From a virus: a stretch of 31,512 bases of DNA. The translations under genes were made by a program, and so were the position numbers. Positions within the stretch are counted from its first letter, which is position 1. Each line of letters begins with the position of its first letter. This document shows, one piece after another, positions 16,254 to 25,376 of this stretch. The notes beneath the pieces were generated by a model that had not been told where the DNA came from, did no database searches, and worked only from the letters and a program-made list of their open reading frames with translations. The stretch covers positions 1 to 31,512 of IMG/VR virus record IMGVR_UViG_3300020176_000056; one strand, written 5' to 3'.

Positions 16254-16516
16254 TGAGTGACGATTTTTTTGATTTTGGTTTTACAGCCGTAGACGAAAAT
16301 GAATTAGAAGCAGTTCAAAAAATTGCTTCAAAGGCAGAAACTCTTGGTGCTTCTGCAATGAATACTCAAGAAAAGATAGATAAATTATATAATGCAATTG
16401 TACCATTGTTGAATAACTTAAAGAAAAACCCAGAAAAGGAATATATTCTCTGGCCAGATCGATTGAATAAAGTAGAACAATTCGAAACACATTTACAGAA
16501 AATATATAAAAGTTAA
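16253..16516 (+). CDS. Small conserved neck-module protein of unknown function
   Basis: This 87-residue, mostly helical protein starts with SDDFFDFGFTAVDENE and ends with KKNPEKEYILWPDRLNKVEQFETHL. The second half resembles a short conserved protein that in marine T4-like phages sits between gp14 and gp15; I know no function for it. Its N-terminal DDFFDF echoes DDFLDF at the end of gp14, so it may dock on the same partner or have arisen by splitting of a longer gp14. It shares its start and stop bases with its neighbours. Confidence 0.75.
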   Translation: MSDDFFDFGFTAVDENELEAVQKIASKAETLGASAMNTQEKIDKLYNAIVPLLNNLKKNPEKEYILWPDRLNKVEQFETHLQKIYKS

Positions 16517-17310
16517 TGTTTGGAACACATTTTTATCACGAAAAAACAAGACGAGCAGTTGCTATCTTTGGTAAACTGTTTAATAACTTGTACGTTATTC
16601 ATAAAAATAGAACTAGTGGTGCATCTGTTTCTCAGGTAAAAGTTCCATTGGCATACGCACCAAAAGCAAAATATTTAGATCGTATACGTGAAAATCCAAA
16701 TTTACAAGAGAATACAAAGGTAGCAATTAAACTTCCACGTATGTCATTTGAAATTACCGGATTGACATACGATAATACTAGACAAGTATCGAAAGTAAAT
16801 AATTTTACACGTTATGGTACAACAGCGAATAATAGAAATAAATTTTTTACGGCTGTTCCATATATTATTTCTTTTCAATTAAATATTTACACAAAGACTC
16901 AAGACGATGCTTTACAGATTGTTGAGCAAATTTTACCAACCTTTAATCCACAATACTCTGTAACTCTTAAACCATTTTCAGATTATCCAGATATTTTAGA
17001 AGATATACCAATTGCTTTAAATGGCCTGTCTTTTCAAGATGATTTTGAAGGAGAGCTTGGAGCTCGTAGAACAATAATCTATACTATGGATTTTGATATG
17101 AGAATTAGATATTATGGCGCAGTTAATGCTGGTGAAATTGTACGTGATGTTAGAGCTAAAGTTTTTGATATAGGCGCCGGCCTTAGTGATTCAGATTTAA
17201 GGCTACAGACTATACAAATTCTACCGAATCCAATATCATTAAATATATTGGGCGACTCCGATTTTGGATTTACAAGGACAGATTATGGACCAGACTCCGA
17301 CGCTTCGTGA
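16516..17310 (+). CDS. 15: Tail sheath stabilizer / tail completion protein gp15
   Basis: This 264-residue protein begins FGTHFYHEKTRRAVAIFGKLFNN, the hallmark start of T4-like gp15. It contains KVPLAYAPKAKYLDRIRENP and LPRMSFEITGLTYDNTRQ, conserved through the family. gp15 caps the finished tail, stabilises the last sheath and tube rings and presents the surface that binds the neck. Length matches T4 (272 residues). It overlaps gp16 by 26 bases. Confidence 0.93.
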   Translation: MFGTHFYHEKTRRAVAIFGKLFNNLYVIHKNRTSGASVSQVKVPLAYAPKAKYLDRIRENPNLQENTKVAIKLPRMSFEITGLTYDNTRQVSKVNNFTRYGTTANNRNKFFTAVPYIISFQLNIYTKTQDDALQIVEQILPTFNPQYSVTLKPFSDYPDILEDIPIALNGLSFQDDFEGELGARRTIIYTMDFDMRIRYYGAVNAGEIVRDVRAKVFDIGAGLSDSDLRLQTIQILPNPISLNILGDSDFGFTRTDYGPDSDAS

Positions 17311-17680
17311 TAGCGATAAAGCCGCAAATGATTATAATTATTCGCGCGAAACATATTATGAGCTAATTGAAAAAGGCAAAAATGCTTTAGAAAATATGAT
17401 TGAAGTTGCTAGAGAATCTGAGCATCCTCGAGCATATGAAGTTTTATCTGGTATGATAAAAAATATATCCGATGTAAACGACCGCTTAATGATATTAAAT
17501 AAAGGTAAAAAAGAACTTGAGAAAAAGAATGAAACAACCGAAGTAAATAATACACAAAATAATTTCTACTTAGGTTCAACTGCAGACGTACAACGTTTGC
17601 TAAAAGGCGATTTAATAGATGTCACACGAACAGGCGGTGAAAGCAAGAGCGACTCGGGAGACGTATCTAGGGAATCCTAA
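17285..17680 (+). CDS. 16: Small terminase subunit gp16
   Basis: This 131-residue protein lies between gp15 and gp17, as in all T4-like phages. Its core YYELIEKGKNALENMIEVARESEHPRAYEVLSGMIKNISDVNDRLM is the long-helix oligomerisation region of gp16, which rings DNA and regulates the motor. The C-terminus is polar. ATG 17285 is chosen because AGGA at 17275-17278 precedes it; an upstream TTG at 17264 would only lengthen the overlap with gp15. The gene overlaps gp17 by 62 bases, a tight arrangement that probably couples their translation. Confidence 0.88.
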   Translation: MDQTPTLRDSDKAANDYNYSRETYYELIEKGKNALENMIEVARESEHPRAYEVLSGMIKNISDVNDRLMILNKGKKELEKKNETTEVNNTQNNFYLGSTADVQRLLKGDLIDVTRTGGESKSDSGDVSRES

Positions 17681-19256
17681 TGTTAAGCGCGATGGTGTTG
17701 CTGAACAATGGACCCAAGAATCGATTCTTGAATATAAGAAATGTATGGATACTCCTGTATATTTCGCTGAAAAATATGTAAAGGTTATTTCACTTGATGA
17801 GGGTTTAGTACCATTTATTCTATATCCTTATCAAAGAGAAATGTTTGAGAGATTCAATGAGCATAGGTTTAATGTTATTTTGGCTTGCAGACAATCAGGT
17901 AAATCCATATCGGTTTGTGCCTACTTGCTCTGGTATGCGCTGTTTCATCCGGAAAAAACTGTGGCCATACTCGCTAACAAAGCGTCAACCGCAAGAGAAA
18001 TGCTCTCTCGAATCACGCTTATGCTTGAAAACCTACCGTTCTTTTTACAAGCAGGAACTAAAGCCCTTAACAAAGGTTCACTTGAGTTTGGTAATAATTC
18101 TCGAATTATTACTGCTGCAACCACTGGTTCTTCTATTCGTGGCCTTAGTATCAATTTACTTTATCTTGATGAATTTGCATTCGTAGAAAAAGCTGCAGAA
18201 TTTTATACTTCTACATATCCTGTTGTATCTGCTGGTAAAGATACCAAAGTCATTGTCACATCTACGGCAAATGGTATTGGTAATATGTTTTATAAGATTT
18301 GGGAAGGTGCGGTACAATCAGTTAATGAATTTACTCCATTTAGAGTAGATTGGTGGGATGTTCCAGGCCGGGATGAGGTATGGAAACAACAAACTATTAA
18401 TAATACGTCAAAGCTACAATTCGATCAAGAATTTGGTAATACATTTTTTGGTACAGGTGATACGCTAATTAGTGCCGAAGCTCTTATGGAATTAAGAGCT
18501 AAAGAGCCTAAAAGGCATATTGAACAAGGTGATGGTTTAGTATATTCGGATCCAGAAAAAGGTAAAGAATATATTATGTGTGTAGATGTTGGAAAGGGAA
18601 GAGGACAGGACTATTCTACATTTACTTTAATCGATATTAGCGTAAAACCGTTTGAACAGGTAGCTGTTTATCGTAACAATACTATCTCTCCATTACTCTT
18701 CCCTTCTATTATATATAAGTATGCAAAATTGTACAATAAAGCATACGTTATTGTTGAGTCAAATGATCAAGGATCTTTAGTAGCAAACGGTTTGTATCAA
18801 GAACTTGAATATGATAATGTGCATATGGAATCTGCAGTAAAGGCAAATGCTATAGGTCAGGCTATGACTCGTAGAGTTAAAAGATTAGGTTGTTCTGGCT
18901 TAAAAGATCTTATTGAAACAAATAAACTTAAAATTTATGATGAACAAACTATTCTCGAAATATCTACATTTGTTGCAAAAGGTAATTCATATGAAGCATC
19001 AGAAGGTAATAATGATGATTTAATTATGAATCTAGTTATGTTTGGTTATTTTGCTCAGACTCAATTTTTTAATGACATGACCGATATTAATCTAAAAGAA
19101 ATGCTATTTAAACAAAGGATGGCTGAAATTGAAGCTGATATTGTTCCATTTGGTTGGGTAGATGATGGATCTGATTGGATCAAATCAATTGAAGATGAAG
19201 AAAATAGTAAACCTGATTGGTTTGTCGACTTTGATCGAGACGAATATGGATATTAA
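17619..19256 (+). CDS. 17: Large terminase subunit gp17
   Basis: This 545-residue packaging motor has an N-terminal ATPase with Walker A CRQSGKS (90-96), Walker B LLYLDE (180-185) and the coupling motif VTSTANG. The C-terminal RNase H-like nuclease has D323 in CVDVGKGRGQDYS, E380 in VIVESND and D466/D467 in GNNDDLIM. It cuts concatemers and drives DNA into the prohead through the portal. Length is close to T4 gp17 (610 residues) with no intein or insertion. The start ATG 17619 lies inside gp16. After the stop come two late promoters for gp18. Confidence 0.97.
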   Translation: MSHEQAVKARATRETYLGNPNVKRDGVAEQWTQESILEYKKCMDTPVYFAEKYVKVISLDEGLVPFILYPYQREMFERFNEHRFNVILACRQSGKSISVCAYLLWYALFHPEKTVAILANKASTAREMLSRITLMLENLPFFLQAGTKALNKGSLEFGNNSRIITAATTGSSIRGLSINLLYLDEFAFVEKAAEFYTSTYPVVSAGKDTKVIVTSTANGIGNMFYKIWEGAVQSVNEFTPFRVDWWDVPGRDEVWKQQTINNTSKLQFDQEFGNTFFGTGDTLISAEALMELRAKEPKRHIEQGDGLVYSDPEKGKEYIMCVDVGKGRGQDYSTFTLIDISVKPFEQVAVYRNNTISPLLFPSIIYKYAKLYNKAYVIVESNDQGSLVANGLYQELEYDNVHMESAVKANAIGQAMTRRVKRLGCSGLKDLIETNKLKIYDEQTILEISTFVAKGNSYEASEGNNDDLIMNLVMFGYFAQTQFFNDMTDINLKEMLFKQRMAEIEADIVPFGWVDDGSDWIKSIEDEENSKPDWFVDFDRDEYGY

Positions 19257-19272
19257 TGAAAATATGAATTAT

Positions 19273-19280
19273 TATAAATA
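19273..19280 (+). promoter_or_regulatory. T4-type late promoter TATAAATA (distal copy)
   Basis: Exact TATAAATA 62 bases upstream of the gp18 start, the first of two copies in the 85-base gap between gp17 and gp18. Confidence 0.7.
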
Positions 19281-19315
19281 CATATGAAATTGAAAAACAA
19301 TCGTATTATGCACCA

Positions 19316-19323
19316 TATAAATA
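19316..19323 (+). promoter_or_regulatory. T4-type late promoter TATAAATA (proximal copy)
   Basis: Exact TATAAATA 18 bases upstream of the gp18 start, 43 bases from the distal copy. Initiation here would leave a very short leader carrying GAGG at 19331-19334. Confidence 0.65.
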
Positions 19324-19341
19324 ACCGAGTGAGGTAAGCTA

Positions 19342-21141
19342 ATGGCACTTTTTACACCATCTCAAAGTCCTGCGGTAATTGTTAAAGAGGTTGATGTTAC
19401 GGGCGGCGTGCCTAATGTTCAATCCTCAGTTGGCTGTTATTCAGGCAAATTTATGTGGGGTCCTGCTGATCAGAGAACTCTTATTTCTAATGAAGAAGAA
19501 TTATCTGAAGTTTTTGGTACACCAAATAACAGTCACAGCATCGACTACCACGACGCAGCGTATTTTTTACGCTACTCAAACGCACTACAAATTAATCGTA
19601 TTGTAGATTCTGACGCTAAAAACGCTGTTTCTACAAGCGGTCAAACTTCATCGTATGCTGTGGGAACATATACTCTTCCACAGGTTAAAAATAAAACGAA
19701 TTTTGAAAGTCAACTTGCTGCTCTTGATTCAGACGGTCATACTTTTGTGGCCAGAGTCCCTGGATCATTGGGCAATTCATTGAGAGTTTCAATTTGTCCA
19801 CCTTCAATAAACGATTCAGCATTTGATGGATGGACATACAAAGGTTCATTTGACGCACCTCCAGGAACTTCAAGTTTTGCGTCAAGAAATGACGGAACAA
19901 ATGACGAAGTTCATCTTGCTGTTGTCGATGTTAATGGCCAGTTCAGTGGAACTAAAGGTACAGTTCTTGAGACTTATCCATTTATGTCTGTTGCAAATAA
20001 TGCAGTTAATACGGCTGATGGAGCGAACATATACGTTAAAGACGTAGTTAATGAAAACTCAAAATATGTACACTTTGTTGATTTTGACTCTAATTTTACA
20101 AACTTTGGTAGCGCAGGAACAGCAATTACTTCAGGAACTTCTAAAGATTTCTTAGGAACTGCAGTTCAAACTTCAGCAACTGTTAACTTTGCTTTCGATT
20201 CAGGTGTAGATACTGGCACACTTTCAGCTGGTAATTATCTAAACTCATTTGATTTATTTGAAGACAAAGAAGTTATTGAAATTGATTTCTTGATTGCACC
20301 TGGAATGTCATCAAGAGCTGATCAAACAACTATTGTTAATGATTTAATTGCAATTGCTGAATCACGTAAAGATTGTATAGTTGTTTCCGGCCCTGCTAGA
20401 AATGATATCGTAAATGTATATAGTGACGCTAGTGTTGTAACAAATTTAACTACAACTTCTGGATCTTTTACGAGATCAAGCTACAATGTTGTGACTGGTA
20501 ACTATCTCAAAGTTTACGATAAATATAATGATAAGTTTATTGAAATTCCAGCAAACTCTTCTGTTGCAGGTATCATGGCAGAAACTGATCGAAGTGCTGC
20601 ACCATGGTTTTCTCCTGCAGGTACAAGACGAGGACAAATGCTAGGTATTACAGCTTTAAGCTTTAATCCAAATAAAGCAAGAAGAGATACACTTTACAAA
20701 GCTGGAGTTAATCCAATTGTTAACTTTGCGGGTCAACCAGATTTGACTCGATCAAGCATACTATTATTTGGTGATAAAACAGGTCTTTCAAGACCTTCCG
20801 CTTTCGATCGTATTAATGTACGAAGATTGTTCATTACGCTTGAAAGAGCAATCGAAAGAGCTGCTCAAAACGTACTCTTTGAATTCAATGATGAATTTAC
20901 AAGAGCTGAGTTTGTAAATATTATCGAACCAGTCTTACGTGATATTAAGGGCAGACGTGGTATTACAGACTTCCGTGTTATAGCGGACGAATCTGTAAAT
21001 ACTCCAGCGGTTGTAGATAGAAATGAGTTTATAGCTAATATTTTTATTAAGCCGGCTCGTTCTATTAACTATATCACGCTTAACTTTGTCGCAGCTAGAA
21101 CCGGTATTTCCTTTGAGGAAGTTGCTGGCGCTGGCGTATAA
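19342..21141 (+). CDS. 18: Contractile tail sheath protein gp18
   Basis: This 599-residue protein begins LFTPSQSPAVIVKEVDVTGGVPNVQSSVGCYSG and has the sheath C-terminal core FDRINVRRLFITLERAIERAAQNVLFEFND from about residue 488. It ends in a beta strand segment, SINYITLNFVAARTGISFEEV, as all contractile sheaths do. It polymerises around the gp19 tube and contracts on infection. It is somewhat shorter than T4 gp18 (659 residues), mainly in the surface-exposed middle. Two late promoters directly upstream fit very high late expression. Confidence 0.96.
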   Translation: MALFTPSQSPAVIVKEVDVTGGVPNVQSSVGCYSGKFMWGPADQRTLISNEEELSEVFGTPNNSHSIDYHDAAYFLRYSNALQINRIVDSDAKNAVSTSGQTSSYAVGTYTLPQVKNKTNFESQLAALDSDGHTFVARVPGSLGNSLRVSICPPSINDSAFDGWTYKGSFDAPPGTSSFASRNDGTNDEVHLAVVDVNGQFSGTKGTVLETYPFMSVANNAVNTADGANIYVKDVVNENSKYVHFVDFDSNFTNFGSAGTAITSGTSKDFLGTAVQTSATVNFAFDSGVDTGTLSAGNYLNSFDLFEDKEVIEIDFLIAPGMSSRADQTTIVNDLIAIAESRKDCIVVSGPARNDIVNVYSDASVVTNLTTTSGSFTRSSYNVVTGNYLKVYDKYNDKFIEIPANSSVAGIMAETDRSAAPWFSPAGTRRGQMLGITALSFNPNKARRDTLYKAGVNPIVNFAGQPDLTRSSILLFGDKTGLSRPSAFDRINVRRLFITLERAIERAAQNVLFEFNDEFTRAEFVNIIEPVLRDIKGRRGITDFRVIADESVNTPAVVDRNEFIANIFIKPARSINYITLNFVAARTGISFEEVAGAGV

Positions 21142-21157
21142 TCTAGGGAGGTAACTT

Positions 21158-21694
21158 ATGGCACTTGGTAGTGTAGACGAATTTAAGTCCAGACTCACTG
21201 GCGGTGGTGCACGCGGTAATCTCTTTCAGGTTACACTTGCAAATCCGCGAGGTGGTTTAGGCGTAAACCTTGATATTGATTTCGCATCTTTTATGTGTGA
21301 AGCAGCCCAATTACCGGCTTCAAATGTTGGTACAATTGTAATTCCATTCCGTGGACGTCAATTGAAAGTAGCTGGAGATCGTGTATTCGATTCTTGGACT
21401 GTCACAGTAATAAACGATGTTGAAATGAAAGTCAGAAACGAAATGGAAAGATGGATGAATGCTATCGCCAACCATGCAGATGCTGGTGGTGTACAAAATC
21501 CAGAACTTTATTTTGCTGATTTGAAAGTCGATCAATTTGATCGTGACGAATCTGTTGTTAAAACATATACGTTCAAAGATGCTTGGCCTTCATCAATATC
21601 TCCAATTGAATTGAGTTATGCTGACGATAATATCGAAAGATTTACGATCGAATGGCAATACCAATATTGGACATCAAATACCACTGATGCGTAA
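21158..21694 (+). CDS. 19: Tail tube protein gp19
   Basis: This 178-residue protein matches gp19 in size (T4: 163) and in content: SRLTGGGARGNLFQVTL, SFMCEAAQLPASNVGTIVIPFRGRQLKVAGDR and FDSWTVTVINDVEMKVRNEMERWMNAI. It stacks as hexameric rings to form the tube inside the sheath. A strong ribosome site, GGGAGG, lies about eight bases before the ATG. It follows gp18 by 16 bases and is followed by a strong hairpin. A second, diverged tube-like protein is encoded at 26925. Confidence 0.95.
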   Translation: MALGSVDEFKSRLTGGGARGNLFQVTLANPRGGLGVNLDIDFASFMCEAAQLPASNVGTIVIPFRGRQLKVAGDRVFDSWTVTVINDVEMKVRNEMERWMNAIANHADAGGVQNPELYFADLKVDQFDRDESVVKTYTFKDAWPSSISPIELSYADDNIERFTIEWQYQYWTSNTTDA

Positions 21695-21706
21695 ATAATA
21701 TATAGA

Positions 21707-21730
21707 AGGAGAGCGAGTTTTCGCTCTCCT
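21707..21730 (+). terminator. Strong hairpin between gp19 and gp20 (possible attenuator)
   Basis: A perfect 10-bp stem, AGGAGAGCGA (21707-21716) and its complement (21721-21730), closes a GTTT loop. The bases after it (CTTATAAAGG) do not form a clean T-run, so it is a weak terminator, attenuator or mRNA-processing/stability element rather than a full stop. It separates abundant tube transcripts from the portal gene, needed at only 12 copies per virion. Confidence 0.6.
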
Positions 21731-21749
21731 CTTATAAAGGAAAATATGA

Positions 21750-23231
21750 ATGGCAGATGAAGGCTTTAAGCTATTTGGCTTTGAAATAAAACGAGCTAAT
21801 AACGAAGATCCTGTAAAGGCACCTTCGATTGTACCAGCTCGAGATGAAGACGGTGCAGGATACGTAACCGTTTCTGGATCACACTATGGACAATATATTA
21901 GTCAAGACGGCACAGATGCAAAAGATAATCATGCATTGATTATGAAGTATCGTGGTGTTGCGATGCATCCTGAAGTCGATATGGCAATTGAAGATATTGT
22001 AAATGAAGCGATAGTAGGTGGCGAAGAACCTATTTCAATCGATATGGACAACTTAAAAGTTTCAGAAAGTGTTAAAAATAAGATTAGAAACGAATTCGAT
22101 ACTGTATTAAACAAAATGAATTTTAAAGAACTTGGGCATGATATTTTTAGAAGATGGTATGTTGATGGTAGATTATATCATCATCTTGTAGTCGACGAAT
22201 CAAATACGAAACAAGGTATTGTAGATATTCGTCCGATCGATGCTGCAAGAATTCGTAAAGTAAAACAGGTTAAAAAAGAAAAAGATCCAAAGACTGGCGC
22301 AAATATAATTAAAAAGGTAGATGAATATTTCATTTATCAGGAAAAACCGGGAGCTCAAGCTGCTGGTGTCAAATTGAGTTTAGATTCAGTTTCATATATT
22401 ACATCTGGTTTACTCGACGAAAAACGACAAAAAGTTTTATCGTATTTACATAAAGCTTTAAAGCCAATTAATCAGTTAAGAATGATGGAAGACTCTTTAG
22501 TCATTTATCGTTTAGCAAGAGCTCCAGAGCGTAGAATTTTTTATATTGATGTTGGTAACTTACCACGCGGTAAAGCTGAACAATATATGAAAGATATTAT
22601 GACTCGTTATCGTAATAAACTTGTTTATGATGCGCAAACTGGAGAAATTAAAGATGATCGAAAGCATCAATCGCTACTTGAAGATTTTTGGCTTCCAAGG
22701 CGTGAAGGTGGTAAAGGTACAGAAATTTCGACGCTCCCTGGAGGTGACAATCTTGGACAAATCGAAGACATACTTTATTTTCAAAAGAAAGTATATCGCT
22801 CACTTAATGTACCATTAAATCGATTAGAACAAGAACAACAATTCTCACTTGGTAGAGCTACAGAAATTAGTAGAGATGAATTAAAATTTCAAAAATATAT
22901 AGATCGACTTCGTACAAGGTTTGGATATGTATTTCTTGGAATGTTAAAAACACAACTTATTTTAAAAGGTATTATAGCTGACAATGATTGGCAAAATATG
23001 AGAAATCATATTGTCGTTCAATTTGCAAGAGACAATCATTTCACTGAGCTAAAAAATTCAGAACTTTTGAGAGAAAGACTTCAAACATTAAATGATGTTC
23101 AAGCGTTTGTAGGTGAATATTTCTCAAAAGAATGGGTAATGAAGAACGTCCTACACTTCACAGATGATGATATCGATAATATGGGATTAAATAAAAATGG
23201 TGAACAACCAGAAACAGGAGATGAAGTATGA
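21750..23231 (+). CDS. 20: Portal vertex protein gp20
   Basis: This 493-residue protein is the T4-like portal (T4: 524). Typical segments are MKYRGVAMHPEVDMAIEDIVNEAIV, IRPIDAARIRKVKQV, YLHKALKPINQLRMMEDSLVIYRLARAPERRIFYIDVGNLP and QEQQFSLGRATEISRDELKFQKYIDRLR. Twelve copies form the ring at one capsid vertex, starting head assembly and serving as the DNA channel. The last four bases overlap the gp67 start (ATGA). Confidence 0.96.
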   Translation: MADEGFKLFGFEIKRANNEDPVKAPSIVPARDEDGAGYVTVSGSHYGQYISQDGTDAKDNHALIMKYRGVAMHPEVDMAIEDIVNEAIVGGEEPISIDMDNLKVSESVKNKIRNEFDTVLNKMNFKELGHDIFRRWYVDGRLYHHLVVDESNTKQGIVDIRPIDAARIRKVKQVKKEKDPKTGANIIKKVDEYFIYQEKPGAQAAGVKLSLDSVSYITSGLLDEKRQKVLSYLHKALKPINQLRMMEDSLVIYRLARAPERRIFYIDVGNLPRGKAEQYMKDIMTRYRNKLVYDAQTGEIKDDRKHQSLLEDFWLPRREGGKGTEISTLPGGDNLGQIEDILYFQKKVYRSLNVPLNRLEQEQQFSLGRATEISRDELKFQKYIDRLRTRFGYVFLGMLKTQLILKGIIADNDWQNMRNHIVVQFARDNHFTELKNSELLRERLQTLNDVQAFVGEYFSKEWVMKNVLHFTDDDIDNMGLNKNGEQPETGDEV

Positions 23232-23587
23232 GTGAAACAAGTTACGAAGACGTAGCACAGGAAGAACCGCAAGTAGAAGAAAATCCACTTGCTGGTCTAG
23301 TTAATGCAGCTTTAGCAAAAGATTATAATAAAGCAAATGAAATTTTCGGTCAAGCTATTTCTATAAAAATGTCAGATGTGCTTGATCAAGAGCGCATTAG
23401 ATTATCAAATGCTATTTACAATGGCAAAGAGGAGGATCCTGAAGATGAAATCGAAGATGAAGATTTGGAGGATTCTGAAGACGTATCTGATGGCGATGAT
23501 AATGTGGAAGATTTTGATGCTGAAGGGGATACTGATGGCGGTGAAGAATCTGATGAAGATACTGATGAAGAAAAAGTAGAAAATTAA
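23228..23587 (+). CDS. 67: Prohead core protein gp67
   Basis: This 119-residue protein has the gp67 layout: a short helical part, LVNAALAKDYNKANEIFGQAI and DVLDQERIRLSNAIYNG, followed by a long Asp/Glu tail (residues from about 68 to the end). T4 gp67 (80 residues) has the same helix plus acidic tail and sits between genes 20 and 21. It is an internal scaffold component cleaved to peptides by gp21. The tail here is longer than in T4. No separate gp68 is present before gp21. Confidence 0.85.
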   Translation: MSETSYEDVAQEEPQVEENPLAGLVNAALAKDYNKANEIFGQAISIKMSDVLDQERIRLSNAIYNGKEEDPEDEIEDEDLEDSEDVSDGDDNVEDFDAEGDTDGGEESDEDTDEEKVEN

Positions 23588-23592
23588 AAACA

Positions 23593-23600
23593 TATAAATA
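23593..23600 (+). promoter_or_regulatory. T4-type late promoter TATAAATA
   Basis: Exact TATAAATA six bases after the gp67 stop and 50 bases before the gp21 start, in the 62-base gap between them. Confidence 0.75.
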
Positions 23601-23649
23601 ATACTACAGAAGAATTTATCTGTAAATATTTACAAAAAAGGTTTGTGTA

Positions 23650-24306
23650 ATGAAACTTATTTCTGAATTTATTGACCATCAAATTGGTTACAATGTTATA
23701 ACAGAAGAAAAATCTGGTAAGAAGTCTTACGTGATTGAAGGTGTATTTGCACAAGCCGATATGAAGAATCGAAACGGTCGTATATATCCAAAACCGATCA
23801 TGGAAAAAGCTGTAGGCAACTACGTTGATAAGCAAGTTTCCAAAGGTCGTGCGGTTGGTGAGTTAAATCACCCTGAAGGACCGACCGTTAATTTAGATAA
23901 GGTTTCACACAAGATCAATGAACTCAAATTTGAGGGAAATGATGTTGTTGGAAGAGCCACAGTTTTGGACACTCCTATGGGTAACATTGTTAAAGGTCTA
24001 CTCGATGGTGGCGTTCAACTGGGCGTATCGACTCGTGGTATGGGAAGTTTGATGCAGCAAAATAACGCAATGGTCGTCAAAGACGATTTTATGCTTAACG
24101 CGATTGATATCGTGCAAGATCCATCCGCACCGTCAGCATTTGTTAATGGAGTTATGGAAGGTGTAGATTGGGTTTGGGATAACGGGATTTTGTCAGCTCA
24201 AGCAATTGAAAAAATGGAGACTGAAATAAAGAAAGCTCCACGGAAAGATCTCTATGAGGTACAGGTTCGTGAGTTTAAGAATTTCCTCTCGTTACTCAAA
24301 TCTTAA
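23650..24306 (+). CDS. 21: Prohead core protease gp21
   Basis: This 218-residue serine protease (T4: 212) has the family signatures RNGRIYPKPIMEKAV, GELNHPEGPTV with catalytic-type H74, and LGVSTRGMGS with S127. It sits inside the prohead, activates itself and cleaves scaffold, core and capsid proteins at (L/I)-x-E sites before packaging. The start has AAGG upstream. It is followed 18 bases later by the scaffold gene. Confidence 0.95.
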   Translation: MKLISEFIDHQIGYNVITEEKSGKKSYVIEGVFAQADMKNRNGRIYPKPIMEKAVGNYVDKQVSKGRAVGELNHPEGPTVNLDKVSHKINELKFEGNDVVGRATVLDTPMGNIVKGLLDGGVQLGVSTRGMGSLMQQNNAMVVKDDFMLNAIDIVQDPSAPSAFVNGVMEGVDWVWDNGILSAQAIEKMETEIKKAPRKDLYEVQVREFKNFLSLLKS

Positions 24307-24324
24307 ATAAAAGGGAGTCAATTA

Positions 24325-25362
24325 ATGACTGATCAAAATCAAATAGAAGATCAAGATGTTGAACTCCATGATGATAACGTCGTGGAAGCGTCTGATCACG
24401 AAGCTCAGTCAGTTTCAAGTGCTGATAAAGCTGGAGATGCTACAGGTAGTGCACCTAAGCGTAAAGGCGATCAAACTAAACAAGATCCAATGCCAAAGAC
24501 CAAGGCTGCAATGATTACTGCTATGGTTCATAAAATGCAGAAGATGGACAAACAAGCTTTGTCTGCAATGATGCATTATAACGGTACTTCTGAAGAAGAC
24601 TTTAATGGTGAAGCAATTGCTGAATCACCAAGAGAAATTGCTTACGAAGCAAACTTCGACGAAGATCTTAACGCATTGGTTTCTGAAGAGGCAACACTTT
24701 CAGATGAGTTTAAAGGCAAAGCTGCTACAATTTTTGAAGCTGCTATTAAGTCTAAACTTTCAAAAGAAGTTGATCGTTTAGAAGAAAAGTACAATGAGGA
24801 ACTGGCCGAAGAAATCTCAACAACTAAAGCTGAACTTGTAGAAAAGGTAGATTCTTATCTGAACTATGTAGTTGAGCAATGGATGGAAGACAACAAGGTT
24901 GCTGTTCAAGCAGGCCTACGTACAGAGATCGCCGAGAAGTTCATGAACAATCTAAAAGATCTGTTCACAGAATCTTATATCGACGTACCAGAGTCAAAAG
25001 TCGACCTAGTTGACGAACTTGCCAGTGAAGTTCAAGAGCTTGAAGGTAAGCTTAATGAAACAACTGGACAAATCATCGACATGACTGAAGAGTTAGAAAG
25101 CTTTAAGCGTGAGCAAGCAATTGTTGAAGCTGCGGCTGATCTAGCTGATACTCAGTATGAGAAGTTAAAAGAATTAGTTGCTGATCTTGACTGGAGCGAT
25201 AATTTCGCAGAGAAGGTTAAGACTGTCAAAGAATCTTACTTCAAAAAAGAAGCGGTAGAAACAGAAGCTGATGACACACAGCTTGATGAAACTTTCGAAG
25301 TTGAATCATCTGATGTTATGGGCCAGTATCTGGATGCCATTAAAAGACAAAATAAATCCTAA
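24325..25362 (+). CDS. 22: Prohead scaffolding core protein gp22
   Basis: This 345-residue protein is acidic and largely helical, with a predicted coiled-coil stretch from about 145 to 275 (for example EVDRLEEKYNEELAEEI and LASEVQELEGKLNETTGQI). It is the main internal scaffold around which gp23 assembles and is degraded by gp21. It is longer than T4 gp22 (269 residues), mainly through an N-terminal low-complexity region. The leader AAAGGGAGT is shared with gp23. Confidence 0.9.
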   Translation: MTDQNQIEDQDVELHDDNVVEASDHEAQSVSSADKAGDATGSAPKRKGDQTKQDPMPKTKAAMITAMVHKMQKMDKQALSAMMHYNGTSEEDFNGEAIAESPREIAYEANFDEDLNALVSEEATLSDEFKGKAATIFEAAIKSKLSKEVDRLEEKYNEELAEEISTTKAELVEKVDSYLNYVVEQWMEDNKVAVQAGLRTEIAEKFMNNLKDLFTESYIDVPESKVDLVDELASEVQELEGKLNETTGQIIDMTEELESFKREQAIVEAAADLADTQYEKLKELVADLDWSDNFAEKVKTVKESYFKKEAVETEADDTQLDETFEVESSDVMGQYLDAIKRQNKS

Positions 25363-25376
25363 AGGGAGTTAAGTAA

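Noticed and set aside
17619-19256. Intein or intron in the terminase or capsid gene, common in T4-like phages
   Set aside because: Walker, nuclease and capsid motifs are spaced normally and lengths fit intein-free homologues.
23376-23593. Open frames on both strands over the acidic tail of gp67
   Set aside because: They arise from the GAT/GAA repeats of the Asp/Glu tail; their products are low-complexity and have no start context.
24302-25370. AAATAAA stretches before gp22 and gp23 as late promoters
   Set aside because: CTTAAATA at 24302 and the AAATAAA before gp23 match TATAAATA at only about six of eight positions or fewer, so I do not list them as promoters; read-through from 23593 is enough to explain expression.
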